The translations under genes were made by a program, and so were the position numbers. The notes beneath the pieces are model-generated. The model saw nothing but the letters and a program-made list of their open reading frames with translations. It did not search any database and had not been told where the DNA came from. This document shows positions 44,490 through 55,164 of a stretch of DNA of 64,000 bases, one piece after another (the first letter of the stretch is position 1; each line of letters opens with the position of its first letter). The DNA is taken from assembly GCA_036877525.1 (NCBI GenBank), contig JAZGTH010000068.1:372001-436000 (forward strand), read 5' to 3'. Source of the stretch: Chromobotia macracanthus. Taxonomy: Eukaryota; Chordata; Actinopteri; Cypriniformes; Botiidae.

Positions 44490-44569
44490 ATAAATTGATT
44501 GCTTTGCAAATTCAACACCATTCAAGATAATAATAATAATCTTCTTTTTCTGAACAAGTATGAAGCGAC

Positions 44570-45150
44570 TTGGGTAAATTTGAAAGGACTCTTTTAAATG
44601 CTGTTTTAAGTAACATACCTCCTTCTGCCAGTTGTTGGCGCTATGACTGTGACTTACAATAGCCAACCCTATGCCATCAGTTGCTAAAACCAAACATAAA
44701 GCTCAAGTTTTAACAAAATCATTCAATGCATGCAGAGGCTATGAGCCACTTCCTGTATCTGTTTTTGTCATAAATGAATTCCATTACCATGGTAACACTG
44801 TTCAAGATATCAAAAATCTCTTCACAATTTAGTATCTTCAATGTCTACGCATATTATCTGCTAAGTTTGGTGACAATCTTCTTGTTAGGGATAATTAAGA
44901 TATTATTTAAGATATTACAAATCCTTCTAGAACCTTACATCAGCCATTTCTCTACAGTATTCTGACCAAGTCTGAATTTATTTACGTAAATGGTTGTGGA
45001 CTAAATCCCTTCGCAATTTAGCATGTTCAATGTCTTGCTTACCAAGTTTGGTGACAATCACATGAAAAGAGTGTTTAAAAGTTTATGCACATTTCAGAAA
45101 AGCCAAAATGGCTGACTTCCTGTTGGACAGGGCCAATGGGTGTCAGTTCG
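44570..45150 (+). repeat. Interspersed repeat family B, copy
   Basis: TTCTGCCAGTTGTTGGCGCTATGACTGTGAC, CCAAACATAAAGCTCAAG, ATATCAAAAATCTCTTCACAATTTAG, CCAAGTTTGGTGACAATCACATG and GCCAAAATGGCTGACTTCC in the family order; the right end is cut. Confidence 0.7.
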
Positions 45151-45262
45151 AATGTTGCTGGGGTATACTAAACACATACTATTCTACCATACACACAGCA
45201 CAAAGTACAAAAAAAACAGTAATTCTCCTTGTTTTCCAATATGCTGTTTTGCATATGGAAGT

Positions 45263-46075
45263 TTTCATTTACATTTACATTTACATTTAGTAATTTAGCA
45301 GACGCTTTTATCCAAAGCGACTTACAAAGGACGAGAGCATTGAACATTTTGTCTTGTATGCCAACGAGCCAAGTCTACAAAGCTACATTTACAAGAGGAC
45401 ATTGTATTCTGTTACTAGAGAGAAAGATGGACTAGAGACAGGGATTTTTTTTTGTAAGGATAGAAGGATAGGATAGAGGGTTAGGATAGAAGAGCACTAG
45501 GGCTGAGTTGTTTTTTGAAGGTTGTGATGGTCTCAGCAGATCGGGTGGAGGCTGGCAGTTCATTCCACCACAAAGGAACGGAATAGGTGAAAGTTTTACA
45601 GATTGATCTGATGCCTAATTGTGGGGGAACGGTCAGCCGTCGCTCGGTAGCCAGTGGAGTGAGGTCAGGAGGGGTGTGACATGGGTTGTTTTTGGTTGAT
45701 TGAAGACCAGACGTGCTGCAGCATTCTGGATCATTTGCAGGGGTTTGGTTGCATTGGCAGGAAGGCCAGCCAGAAGGGCATTGCAGCGGTCCAGCCTTGA
45801 TATTACGAGTGCTTGGACTAAGAGCTGTGTTGCGTGCTCGGACAGGAAGGGTCTGATTTTCCTGATGTTGTAAAGCACATTCCTGCATGACCGAAAGATT
45901 GTTGCAACATGTGAAGTGAATTTCAGCTGGTCATCAAACATCACCCCAAGGTTTCTAACGGACTGAGTGGGTGTGAGAGTGGATGATCCAAGTTCAACTG
46001 TGAAGTTGTGTTCTAATGATGGGTTGGCCGGTATTATCAGATCATCAGTTTTCAATCTAAATATAATAGACATGC
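45263..46075 (-). pseudogene. L2/CR1-like LINE, C-terminal part and tail
   Basis: The plus-strand left edge shows ACATTTACATTTACATTTAG and TTAGCAGACGCTTTTATCC. On the minus strand this is the AAATGTAAATG tail and 3' end. The 156-residue minus frame 45633-46103 reads VRNLGVMFDDQLKFTSHV, LLVQALVISRLDRCNALLAG, LQMIQNAAARLVFNQPK and LLTSLHWLPS, the end of ORF2 after the polymerase. A stop follows near 45633 and another frame continues to the tail. No catalytic motif is included, so this is a short 5'-truncated insertion. Confidence 0.8.
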
Positions 46076-46179
46076 AACTAAAAATGCAACTCATAGATAC
46101 CAAATGTGGTCTAAATGTGATCCATGTGTAATCTTGAACAACTACATCTGTAATTCCAAAACATTCATTTAAATGAGCA

Positions 46180-46330
46180 CAGATAAATGTTTAGGTCATT
46201 TAAACAGTCATGTCAAACAAATCATGATTTTCCGCTGTTGTCTGCTATGGTCACAGGAGGCCTGGTTCTGCATCTGGATGTTAATTGCAGTTTGAGGGTA
46301 GTTCCTCAGATACTGCAAAGCCTAGTTTAC
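46180..46330 (+). repeat. LINE-associated fragment
   Basis: VTGGLVLHLDVNCSLRVVPQ on the plus strand matches VTGGLVLHLGVNSSLGRVLQ on the minus strand at 26780-26850, upstream of a LINE endonuclease start. It is therefore a piece of the same element. Confidence 0.5.
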
Positions 46331-46534
46331 TTGTACAGTGAGGTATTTGTAGTTATATTAATGAAAGTGACCTATTACATTTTTACGGTATTACGTTTCT
46401 CCAGTTGGGTCTATCAGCTGCCAACATCTTCCAGCCTTGGAGGTTAATACCAACCTGTGTTTCTGAAGCTGGTCCTTATAGCTCTTGCGTGGGGCTCCTC
46501 AGTTTCCCTTGACCTCAAGTTCCCCACCTTTACG

Positions 46535-46692
46535 TTCATGCATTTGGTGGACACTTTTATTTGCATTTATTTTTACTTTGCATTCAAGATATACATTTTT
46601 AGCAGAATTTGTGTTCCCTGGGAATCAAACCAACAGCCTTTGTACTGTTAATGCTGCTAACACAATGCTCTACCAGCTTGGCTACAGGAAGC
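46535..46692 (-). repeat. tRNA-derived SINE
   Basis: Minus strand: box A region TAGCCAAGCTGGTA (rc of 46671-46684) and box B GGTTTGATTCC (rc of 46621-46631), followed by CCCAGGGAACACA and a tail with AAATAAAAGTGTCCACC. The layout matches a common fish SINE with a tRNA head. The plus-strand frame over it is antisense. Confidence 0.75.
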
Positions 46693-47435
46693 ATGATTTG
46701 TACATAACACATGTCCTGCCTAGTTTCTTCCAGAACTTCTATGTTTGTCTTGAAGTCCTGACACTGAGTTGCGTTGATGAAAGCAAGCAAGCAGATGGCT
46801 GTGCTTTCTGTATGGAGTACTAAGGACAACTGCCTTGTAAACTTGGATCTTAGTCAGCAGCCACAATGACCGATTTTGTTGATGCGTTTTAGAGACAGCA
46901 AAAAAGCTACAGGCTTTGGCAGGTTTTGTCCTAGTTAACTTGTAGTTATATTAATGAAATGAAATATATCAAATTAATGAAATATAAATTTCCTGACATC
47001 AATGAACTCTTCATCCACAGGTTTATTGATGTTGCGAAGAAAGGTGAAACTGAAACGTACAAAAGGCATAAACAACACTAAGCTTGCCTTTTAAATGTAC
47101 AGATTCTCAAAAGAAATAAATTCAATCCATGTTTTTCTTTCTCCTCTAACTGTTACATGTATTTAAACAGACATTTTTTTTATGTAAATGTATTTATATG
47201 AACTTTAAATGGACTAGGAACAGTATGACCATTACCACAATGAAAAGTCCATAAACTATAGTGAGGTAGATAGAAAATAATAGGTTTCTAACAATCAGCT
47301 TCATAATTGTACCCCTTTCCCAAAATAACAGTCTGCAATCATAGATACTGTTAAAAACAGTCAATACATACCCAGGATGCTACAACAGGCACAAGATGTA
47401 TGCAGTTATTACAGAATCAGCTTCAGAAATACTGA
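46693..47435. other. No recognised feature
   Basis: Unassigned AT-rich sequence up to the gypsy target site. Confidence 0.4.
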
Positions 47436-47440
47436 ATATG

Positions 47441-47891
47441 TGTAACATCACGCCAGCAGAGGGAGCCCTCACCGGAATACTGACTGCTCATGCTCCCTCT
47501 GCTGAACTCTGAACTTACTTCCTGTTTGGCAGCTATATAAACCTTGCTGCCACATGGCCACGTTGCGAAGTATTGCCAGCTTTACACCTGACTACTAAGC
47601 ATTCTCTTTTACTACCTGCTTTCCTGTGTTTTACCTATTGTTTGGTTCTCGTTTTCTGATTTTTGCCTAGCCCCTTTGTTTGACACCTGGATCGGACTGT
47701 TTGTTTAGATATTGATTCTCTGCCTGGATTTACGACCTCTGATTTATGTCTCTCCCTTTTGTTGTGTTGCATGGTTGGACTGTCTATGTTTATTATGACC
47801 CTTTGCTTGTACTTTCAACTTTGATTATGGATAACCCCAATAAACATCCGCAACTGGATCCTGCTTCAGCTTCTGCCTCAGCCCCCTTACA
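47441..47891 (+). repeat. Gypsy 5' LTR (451 bp)
   Basis: It starts TGTAACATCAC and ends CCCTTACA (TGTAA/TTACA inverted ends). U3 contains an inverted repeat, CAGCAGAGGGAG at 47453 and CTCCCTCTGCTG at 47492. A TATA box TATATAA lies at 47534-47540. The gag ATG is inside it at 47827, and AATAAA at 47839-47844 overlaps gag codons 5 and 6. Confidence 0.95.
47534..47540 (+). promoter_or_regulatory. Gypsy LTR TATA box
   Basis: TATATAA within CAGCTATATAAACC. With usual spacing of about 31 bases, RNA would start near 47565, at GCGAAGTATT. The same box occurs in the 3' LTR. Confidence 0.7.
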
Positions 47892-48800
47892 GAATACTTT
47901 GCCTACCCTCAATCCAGCGGATGTTTCACAGCTGCAAGCTGCATTTGTCTACCAGGGAGAACTATTACGCAGCTACCACGAACAGCTAGCTAACTTACAG
48001 GCATCGAATGAACTACTGCTCCAGCGACTTTGCTCTCCTCCTTCCACCACGTCGAGCACGGTAAGACTTGCTCTTCCCGATAAGTTTGATGGTTCTGCAG
48101 AACGGTGTAAAGGGTTCATTCGACAAGTACGCACTTATTTGGAATCGTTGGGGGATCATTCTCATGCTAGTTCTGATCAATGCTCTTTTATCATGTCACT
48201 ATTATCTGGCAAGGCTATTGATTGGGCTGCTGCGGTTTGGGAGACGGACGAACAGTTTAGATCTTCACCTGAGTATTTTTTGCAACAACTCCGAGAAGTA
48301 TTTGAATATCCTGCTGGGGGGTCGGGATGTTTCGTCTCGTCTTTTACACCTTTCTCAAGGCTCACATAGTGCAGCAGAGCACGCAGTCGAATTCAGGACT
48401 CTTGCAGCTCAGAGTGGATGGAATGATGCTGCACTTAAAGGGGTGTTTCGGGAAAGCCTATGTCCCCAATTGCAGTTGGAGATGGCATGTCGAGGTGAGG
48501 AATCTTCTTTCAATGACTTTGTTAACATGACTGTTAAGATTGATAATTTGCTCAGGAACTCACCTAAACCCAAGCAAGCGCATGCATCCCACCTTATGTC
48601 ACGACCTGCACTTCGGAATCCTGAGGCACCATGTGTTACCAAGCCCATGCAAGTAGGATCTACCAGGCTGTCTGAGGACGAGCGTAGACGAAGGTTCATC
48701 AACAACCTCTGCTTTTATTGTGGTGAACCAGGTCATCATAAGTCACAGTGTCCTCAAAAGATCCGGAGGTCCCTCACAGCACAAGACCGGGTGAATGTGG
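47827..48800 (+). pseudogene. Gypsy gag
   Basis: It starts MDNPNKHPQ at an ATG with A at -3 and G at +4. An earlier in-frame ATG at 47746 has poor context. Residues 1-30 are Ala/Ser/Pro-rich, 35-70 form a probable helix with Gln/Leu repeats, and LPDKFDGSAERCKGFIRQV opens the capsid-like region (near 48076). The frame shifts at the six-G run 48316-48321 and resumes as GRDVSSRLLHLSQGS. A CCHC zinc knuckle, CFYCGEPGHHKSQC, is at 48710-48751. It would package the element RNA. Its start lies within the 5' LTR. Confidence 0.85.
47893..47902 (+). other. Candidate self-priming binding site
   Basis: AATACTTTGC, one base after the LTR, pairs with GCGAAGTATT at 47565-47574 over ten bases with one G-U pair. 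The latter sits at the predicted RNA 5' end. Tf1 and related sushi elements prime with their own RNA 5' end in this way. No TGG-type tRNA primer site follows the LTR. Confidence 0.55.
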
Positions 48801-50700
48801 ACACCTTTTCACAAAATCCAGTTAAAGTCTTCACATTACCCGTACAGATTTCTACCGAAAGTGGTTCTTTTATGTTGACAGCATTAGTAGATTCCGGCGC
48901 CGCTCTCAACCTCATCAACTCGGACATCGCCCGGAAACATCAACTACCCACCATTCCATGCTTTCCACCTATCAGTATTACGGCTGTCAATAACCAACCC
49001 ATCAAAGGAGGAGTTCTGGAACAGACCCGATCACTGAAAATGAAAATTGGGGTTTTTCATGAAGAGAACATCTCTCTATATCTGATCGACTCACCCAAAT
49101 ATGAAATAATTTTAGGAATGCCATGGCTAAGTTGCCACGATCCCCACATCTCCTGGCGCACGGGTGAGCTGACCCACTGGTCTCCATTCTGTTTTAGTCA
49201 CTGTCTAACCCTTAAGCAGTCCAGTCCATGTCTGTCCACAAGCATGGGGAGCCCTCCGAGCCTGACCCAACCAAAGAGCCCCAAGGTTTATAACGAGCTT
49301 TTGGAGGTCTTCAGCAAGGTTAAAGCCACACAGTTACCACCACATCGGCACTGGGACTGTGCTATAGACCTTCTTCCCAACATGTGTCCTCCCAAAAGCA
49401 AAGTCTACCCGCTGTCACGCCAAGAAGCACAGGCTATGGAGGACTACATAAAGCCAGCTTCCAGAGCCTCCTTGATCCGTCCTTCTACTTCTCCCGCTGC
49501 AGCCGGCTTCTTCTTCGTGGAGAAGAAGGATGGGGGTCTGCGTCCGTGCATCGACTACAGAGGCCTCAATAATGTCACTGTTAAATTCAGGTATCCACTG
49601 CCTCTAGTCCCTTCTGCCCTAGAACAACTCAGGAAGGCCAAAATTTTTACTAAACTCGACTTGAGAAACGCTTATAACCTGATACGCATCAGGGACGGAG
49701 ATGAGTGGAAGACAGCTTTTCTCACCACCAGGGGGCACTACGAATACCTGGTTATGCCCTTTGGCCTTGCCAATGCCCCAGCCGTCTTCCAATCCTTCAT
49801 AAATGAAGTCTTCAAAGATGTCCTCCACAAGTATGTCATCGCATATCTTGACGACATCCTAATCTATTCCCTGAATGAAGAGGATCATGTCACTCACGTC
49901 AAGAGTGTTCTTTCCAAGCTTCTCAATCACCAACTCTATGTCAAGACTGAAAAATGTGAGTTTCATGTGAAGCAGACAACATTCCTGGGGTACAACATCA
50001 GCCACCAGGCGTTGAAATGGATGCTTCTAAGGTAACCGCCGTCACTGAGTGGCCGCAGCCCTTCACGTTGAAAGAATTGCAGAGGTTCCTGGGCTTTGCT
50101 AACTTCTATCGACGCTTCATTAGGAACTACAGTTCTATTGCTGCACCTCTCACCTCATTACTCAAGGGGAAACCCAAGAAGTTGTCATGGAACGCTTCCA
50201 CCAATGCAGCCTTCCAAAAGCTCAAGACCAGCTTCACGACGGCCCCCATCCTTAAACATCCAGATCCAGAACTCCCCTTCATTGTGGAGGTCGATGCTTC
50301 TGACTGCGGGATTGGAGCCGTGCTCTCTCAACGTCACAGACAACCTCCCAAGCTTTTCCCGTGTGCCTTCTTCTCTCGGAAGCTAACCCCCGCTGAGTTT
50401 AATTATGATGTGGGAAACAAAGAGCTTCTGTCAATGAAGGCTGCCATGGAAGAGTGGAGACATTGGCTCGAGGGGGCAGCTCATCCTTTTCAAGTTATCA
50501 CGGACCATAAAAACCTTGAGTATGTCAAGTCTGCTCGACGTCTGAATTCACGCCAGGCAAGATGGTCTCTGTTCTTTTCATGATTCCATTTTACAGTTAC
50601 TTATCGTCCAGGCTCCAAGAATAGCAAGGCAGATGCACTATCCAGGCGCCATGATCCCCCACGACAGAACTACAATCCTGAACTTATCCTAAGTCCAGCC
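48800..50700 (+). pseudogene. Gypsy protease, reverse transcriptase, RNase H
   Basis: The frame continues from gag without a stop. Protease: ALVDSGAALNLIN with the active-site DSG at 48890-48898, then EIILGMPWL. Reverse transcriptase: FFFVEKKDGGLRPCIDYRGL, FTKLDLRNAYNLIRI (first Asp), MPFGLANAPAVFQ, and YLDD at 49844-49855. A one-base deletion near 50008-50010 ends the frame at 50033-50035; the next frame (from 50017) carries MDASKVTAVTEWPQP and the RNase H start VEVDASDCGIGAVLSQ, LLSMKAAMEEWRHWL and VITDHKNLEYV. A TGA at 50581-50583 stands where relatives have Arg, as CGA. All catalytic residues that I can see are present. Confidence 0.9.
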
Positions 50701-52185
50701 TTGTTTGTTGCTCCGGTCAACTGGGACATAATGGAGGAAATTCAACAGGCCGTCCTCACAGAACCATCACCACCGAACTGCCCCCCCTCCAAACAATATG
50801 TTCCCCAGACACTACGTCACCGGGTCATCCAGTGGGTCCACACATCACTCAGCACGGGACATCCCGGCATTTCACGAACCCTTAAATTTGTGCAGAATTC
50901 CTTCTGGTGGCCTTCAATGACCAAAGATGTGGCCAATTATGTCAAGTCTTGCTCCATCTGTGCCCAGTCCAAGACTCCCAGGGACCTGCCGACGGGACTT
51001 CTACAGCCTCTCCCGATTCCCCAATGACCTTGGTCTCACCTCTCCATCGACTTCATCACTGACTTACCCCTGTCTGATGGTTACACCACAATTCTGGTCA
51101 TCGTCGACCGCTTCTCCAAAGCCTGTCGTCTGGTTCCATTAAAAGGATTACCTACTGCCATGGAGACTGCTCAAGCCATGTTCCACCATGTCTTTCGAAA
51201 CTATGGTCTACCTGAAGACATTGTATCAGATCGAGGAACTCAGTTCACCTCTCAGGTTTGGAAATCCTTTTGTAACCTTTTAGATATCAATGTGAGTTTA
51301 ACCTCTGGCTATCATCCGCAGTCAAACGGTCAGGTGGAGAGGCTGAACCAAGAGATCGGCAGGTACCTGCGGACTTACTGCAGCCGCGAACAACATCGCT
51401 GGGCTGAATTTCTCCCTTGGACCGAGTATGCCCAGAACTCACTCATGCAGTCCTCTACAGGACTCACACCATTTCAATGTGTGCTGGGTTACCAGCCTCC
51501 CCTGTTCCCGTGGTCAGGAGAACCATCGTCTGTGCCTGCTGTTAACGACTGGATTCGTAACAGTGAGAGGGTGTGGGACAGTGCCCATGTACGGCTTCAA
51601 CACGCTCTGAGGAGGCAGGAGATTAACACTAACCGTCACCGTCGCCCACACCCTCCATACCAACCTGGACAAAGGGTCTCCACGAGGGATCTCAAGCTAC
51701 GTCTGCCGAGCAGGAAGCTCTCTCCCAGGTATGTTGGCCCATTTAAAATCATAAGACAGATTAATGAGGTCACTTACCAATTAGAGCTTCCTGCTGACTA
51801 CCGCATCTCTCCTTCTTTCCATATGTCACTCCTCAAACCTTTCCACCGGGACGCTGACCCCGAGGCCATATTGCAGGAGCCACCGCCACCGCTGGACATT
51901 GGCGGAACGCCGGCCTACAAGGTGAACGTCCTGCTTGACTCACGGCGAAGAGGGGGTCAGTTACAATACCTGGTGGATTGGGAGGGATACGGCCCAGAGG
52001 AGAGATCGTGGGTAGCGGCAGTGGACATTCTGGATCCCTCGCTCACGGAGGAGTTTCATCGAGCCAGACCTGACCGTCCAGCACCACGTCCACGGGGACG
52101 CCCACGTAGAGCACCTGGAGGTGCTCCTAGAGGGGGGGGTTCTGTAACATCACGCCAGCAGAGGGAGCCCTCACCGGAATACTGA
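50700..52185 (+). pseudogene. Gypsy integrase with C-terminal chromodomain
   Basis: Zinc finger: HTSLSTGHPG...CSICAQ near 50836-50965. Stop TGA at 51025-51027 in PLPIPQ*PWSHL, again at a CGA position. Core: first Asp in SIDFITDLP (51049-51051), second in VSDRGTQF (51229-51231), Glu in NGQVERLNQ (51337-51339). The stretch GQRVSTRDLKLRLPSRKLSP appears to lack two residues after Val compared with relatives. Chromodomain: YKVNVLLDSRRRGGQ and YLVDWEGYGPEERSWV near 51917-52015, then an Arg/Pro/Gly-rich tail. The frame ends at 52183-52185, 43 bases inside the 3' LTR. Chromodomains direct insertion to particular chromatin. Confidence 0.9.
52129..52140 (+). other. Polypurine tract
   Basis: AGAGGGGGGGGT two bases before the 3' LTR, the usual place for the primer of plus-strand synthesis. 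It is also translated as part of the pol tail (Arg-Gly-Gly-Gly). Confidence 0.8.
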
Positions 52186-52593
52186 CTGCTCATGCTCCCT
52201 CTGCTGAACTCTGAACTTACTTCCTGTTTGGCAGCTATATAAACCTTGCTGCCACATGGCCACGTTGCGAAGTATTGCCAGCTTTACACCTGACTACTAA
52301 GCATTCTCTTTTACTACCTGCTTTCCTGTGTTTTACCTATAGTTTGGTTCTCGTTTTCTGATTTTTGCCTAGCCCCTTTGTTTGACACCTGGATCGGACT
52401 GTTTGTTTAGATATTGATTCTCTGCCTGGATTTACGACCTCTGATTTACGTCTCTCCCTTTTGTTGTGTTGCATGGTTGGACTGTCTATGTTTATTACGA
52501 CCCTTTGCTTGTACTTTCGACTTTGATTATGGATAACCCCAATAAACATCCGCAACTGGATCCTGCTTCAGCTTCTGCCTCAGCCCCCTTACA
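52143..52593 (+). repeat. Gypsy 3' LTR (451 bp)
   Basis: Same length as the 5' LTR with four substitutions that I count (after TTTTACCTAT, in GATTTA[T/C]GTC, in TATTA[T/C]GACC and in CTTTC[A/G]AC). It contains the duplicated gag start, followed by the target duplication and not by gag, which proves that the LTR ends at CCCTTACA. Confidence 0.95.
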
Positions 52594-52598
52594 ATATG

Positions 52599-52985
52599 CT
52601 GCTCTCTGTGATATGCTTGCTTACTTCCCCGTTAATGGTCACATGGTCTGACTCCTTACTGAAACTTAAGATTCTTAAAGGGGCCGAATAAAGCATCCAA
52701 AACATCCAAATAAAGAAAAACAGAGATCTGATAGTCTGAGGTCTGATCTGTCTTAGTCACTACACAAACACTCTTATAACATAGGAACAGAGGTAGACAC
52801 AGATAAGGAAAGTCTGAATAACAATGTCACTTATCAGTCTGTGACACTTATGCATTATAATTTCTCTGTTTTAAAAACAATGGATATATAATGGTATTTA
52901 CTTAAATTTATGCCAAAAAAGTTTTAACTGGAGGTTTGTACTCTGACAAAAATGTATTACCATTGTATAGTAAAATATAGCTGTA
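52599..52985. other. No recognised feature
   Basis: Unassigned sequence following the gypsy target site. Confidence 0.35.
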
Positions 52986-54110
52986 TACTACGTCTACTAA
53001 TTCAATTTTATTTATATAGTGCTTTTTACAATGTTACATTGCTTCAGAGTGTCAAGGTCATGGGGAACGAACCCAGTCGCAGACAGTATTTGAACTGAAA
53101 GAGTCTTTATTAATAAAGTAAACAAAACAAAAACCCACGAGGGGGCAAACGAATAACAAAAACAAGCTTGAATAGAACTTAAACTCTCCACAATCCAGAG
53201 CAAAAATGAAACTTAAAAAACAGAAAAACATGGAACAGAAACACAGACAGAGAACGACAAAAGACCAACTTGAATCTGATGAGACAGGAACTAGCAAAGT
53301 CTGACAAAGAAGAGAAACATCCGAAAATGAACCGGCACAAGACAGAAAACACACGGGCATTAAATAGGGGAAAGCACAAGGACAAACACGTGCAGGACCT
53401 AGACAGATAATGATACTAATAAGGGGGCATGGCCAAGACCCATGACCAGAGAGCACATGGCGAATGTAAACAAAACAGAGGCCATGTGCTTCCACATAGA
53501 ACAAGGGCCCAGAGCATGAGTTTAGAACCCGACTCCAAGAACCAAGACTAGGATGAGTCTGGATCCAAACACATGCTCTGACATAGAACACAGGGGATGT
53601 CAGGATCCTGGTAAGATAATCAAGAAAATCTCAGAACATGAAGCCAGGATCCTGACACAAAGCAGCTTTACATATAATAGAAAATAATTATAATAAAACA
53701 CAGAACAAATGTCAGACATGTTCAACAAATAATACATGGTATTATTGCAAATAATTTGTGAGATGCATATTATAACTAATTAGGCATACCAGGTCTATAG
53801 TAGGTTTATGAAAAAATGGATTATTAAACCGATAAAACTACAAAATCATTAAGCAAGATATGCCGTTCCAGCTTATGTGGAGATGGCATAGAAAAAGATC
53901 TTATGGGACAGGGGTATAAGGGATTTGCAATAGTATCATGAAATACACACAACACACAAAAGTAAAACAGGGCGACAGTGGCAAGGAACCAAAATTCCAA
54001 TGGTGTATAGCTGGAGAAAAAACCTTGGGAGAATCCAGGCTCAACCAGGAGGGCCAGTTCTCCTCTGGCATGTTAAAGCTACATTATATATATAAAGTTG
54101 ATTATAATGA
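52986..54110. repeat. Interspersed repeat interrupted by the solo LTR
   Basis: TTCAATTTTATTTATATAGTGC at 53000 before the LTR, and CAAAGCAGCTTTACA directly after it, then GGGCGACAGTGGCAAGGAACC near 53970 and AGGCTCAACCAGGAGGGCC near 54037, are successive parts of a common fish repeat. The solo LTR 53050-53657 split it. Class unknown. Confidence 0.6.
53050..53657 (-). mobile_element. Solo LTR nested in another repeat
   Basis: The 608-bp insert has TGTCAAGG and CCTGACA ends, with CAGAG at 53045-53049 and CAAAG at 53658-53662 (5-bp duplication with one mismatch). On the minus strand it starts TGTCAGGATCCTGG, has AATAAAGACTCTTTCAG near its end and finishes in CTTGACA, which sets the sense. It is the same family as 31274-31802. 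The long minus-strand frame of 177 residues over it is non-coding LTR sequence. Confidence 0.8.
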
Positions 54111-55164
54111 TTTACAAATATTTATTGATAAGAAACTGTCAGGTCTAATTATATCTGACAATATGTCAGACACTGAGAAATGTTAATCAACAGAAGCATA
54201 ATGTTACTAATTGCAGATATAACAGCACACTGCTGTGACCTAGCAGGAAACAAAATATGGAAACTAACTTTGCCTGAGGTAGGTATGTATATAATGTTAA
54301 GTTTATTAAAGAACTCCATCAAATCCCAATGACCTGTCTCAGGGGCCGTACCATCCTGTCCCCCATCATCTGGTCTCAAAGTTCGGATCCAGCTGACTAT
54401 GGGACCTTAGGGAAATGAAAGACAGACAGATTTGGAGCCAGTACATCTGTTCCTATGGGAAGTGTCTCCGGTTCCAGTTTACCTAATTAATGCAGCCTAA
54501 TAATCCCTTAAGGGATTTAGATAATAAATCCATAGGACTATGTGTAGGGTAGATTAAAGAGGTGGGTCTTTAATCTAGATTTAAACTGACATAATGTATC
54601 TGATTAAAATGTTATACTGTCATGGTATGATGGACAAAACCACACTACATCATTTTGTTTGTGTTATTTTTAAAACTATCTATACACAGTACTTCAGGCT
54701 TAAAACAATAAATATCCAGTTTAAACACTGCTACAGTACGTTGAGCAAAACCATACTGCTTCTGGTTAATTTTTTAAACTTCACAGAGCCATGGTGCGTT
54801 GGGCTCTCCAAACTACAACAAGTAGTACAAGTTTCAGTTATTTTAGAAACTGTTCTGCTGTAATTCTGCCACCACACTGCATTGGGTTTGTTCAATTACT
54901 TTAGAATCTTAAAATAATTATAATAATCTTAAAAGAATTATAAGGGTTGCAGTACAAATAATTCCCGTTCCCACATAATGGCTATTGTTATAGGCGATAT
55001 CTCAAATGGCACAATGATACTATAGTGTGACCAAATGTCTTTCTTAATGTAAATTGCAGTCAGGTATCCCTTTGATCAAAGCTGATTCTTGAAGTCTCTC
55101 TGCCACTTCCTTATGTCACTATTATTATTAGTTCAGGTGTTATTCACATATGGCTGAGCCAATT
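54111..55164. other. No recognised feature
   Basis: Unassigned; 54280-54560 has moderate GC but no coding motif. Confidence 0.35.

Larger units (their letters stand above)
47441..52593 (+). mobile_element. Ty3/gypsy chromovirus (Tf1/sushi-like), nearly intact
   Basis: A 5153-bp element with two 451-bp LTRs (47441-47891, 52143-52593), flanked by ATATG at 47436-47440 and 52594-52598. I count 4 differences between the LTRs, all single bases. Gag, protease, reverse transcriptase, RNase H, integrase and chromodomain follow in the Ty3/gypsy order with a C-terminal chromodomain. The gag and pol parts share a frame (Tf1-like) apart from two indels. Lesions: six-G run at 48316-48321 (one G too many), one base missing near 50008-50010, TGA at 50581-50583 and at 51025-51027. 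This is the youngest large element in the window. Confidence 0.95.

Noticed and set aside
47746..47826. Earlier in-frame ATG as the gag start
   Set aside because: Poor start context (T at -3) and no similarity to gag; the ATG at 47827 has A at -3 and G at +4. Either lies in the LTR, so the main conclusion does not change.
48316..48321. Six-G run as a programmed gag-pol frameshift
   Set aside because: It lies in the middle of the capsid region, upstream of the zinc knuckle; gag and pol are already in one frame downstream, so an accidental extra G is more likely.
52143..52593. Homology continuing into gag as a sign of a tandem second element
   Set aside because: Both repeats end at the same base with TTACA and are followed or preceded by the ATATG duplication, so the gag start is simply part of the LTR.
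53058..53591. 177-residue minus-strand frame as a membrane protein
   Set aside because: It lies inside the related solo LTR at 53050-53657; the composition is that of the LTR and the other copy does not keep the frame.
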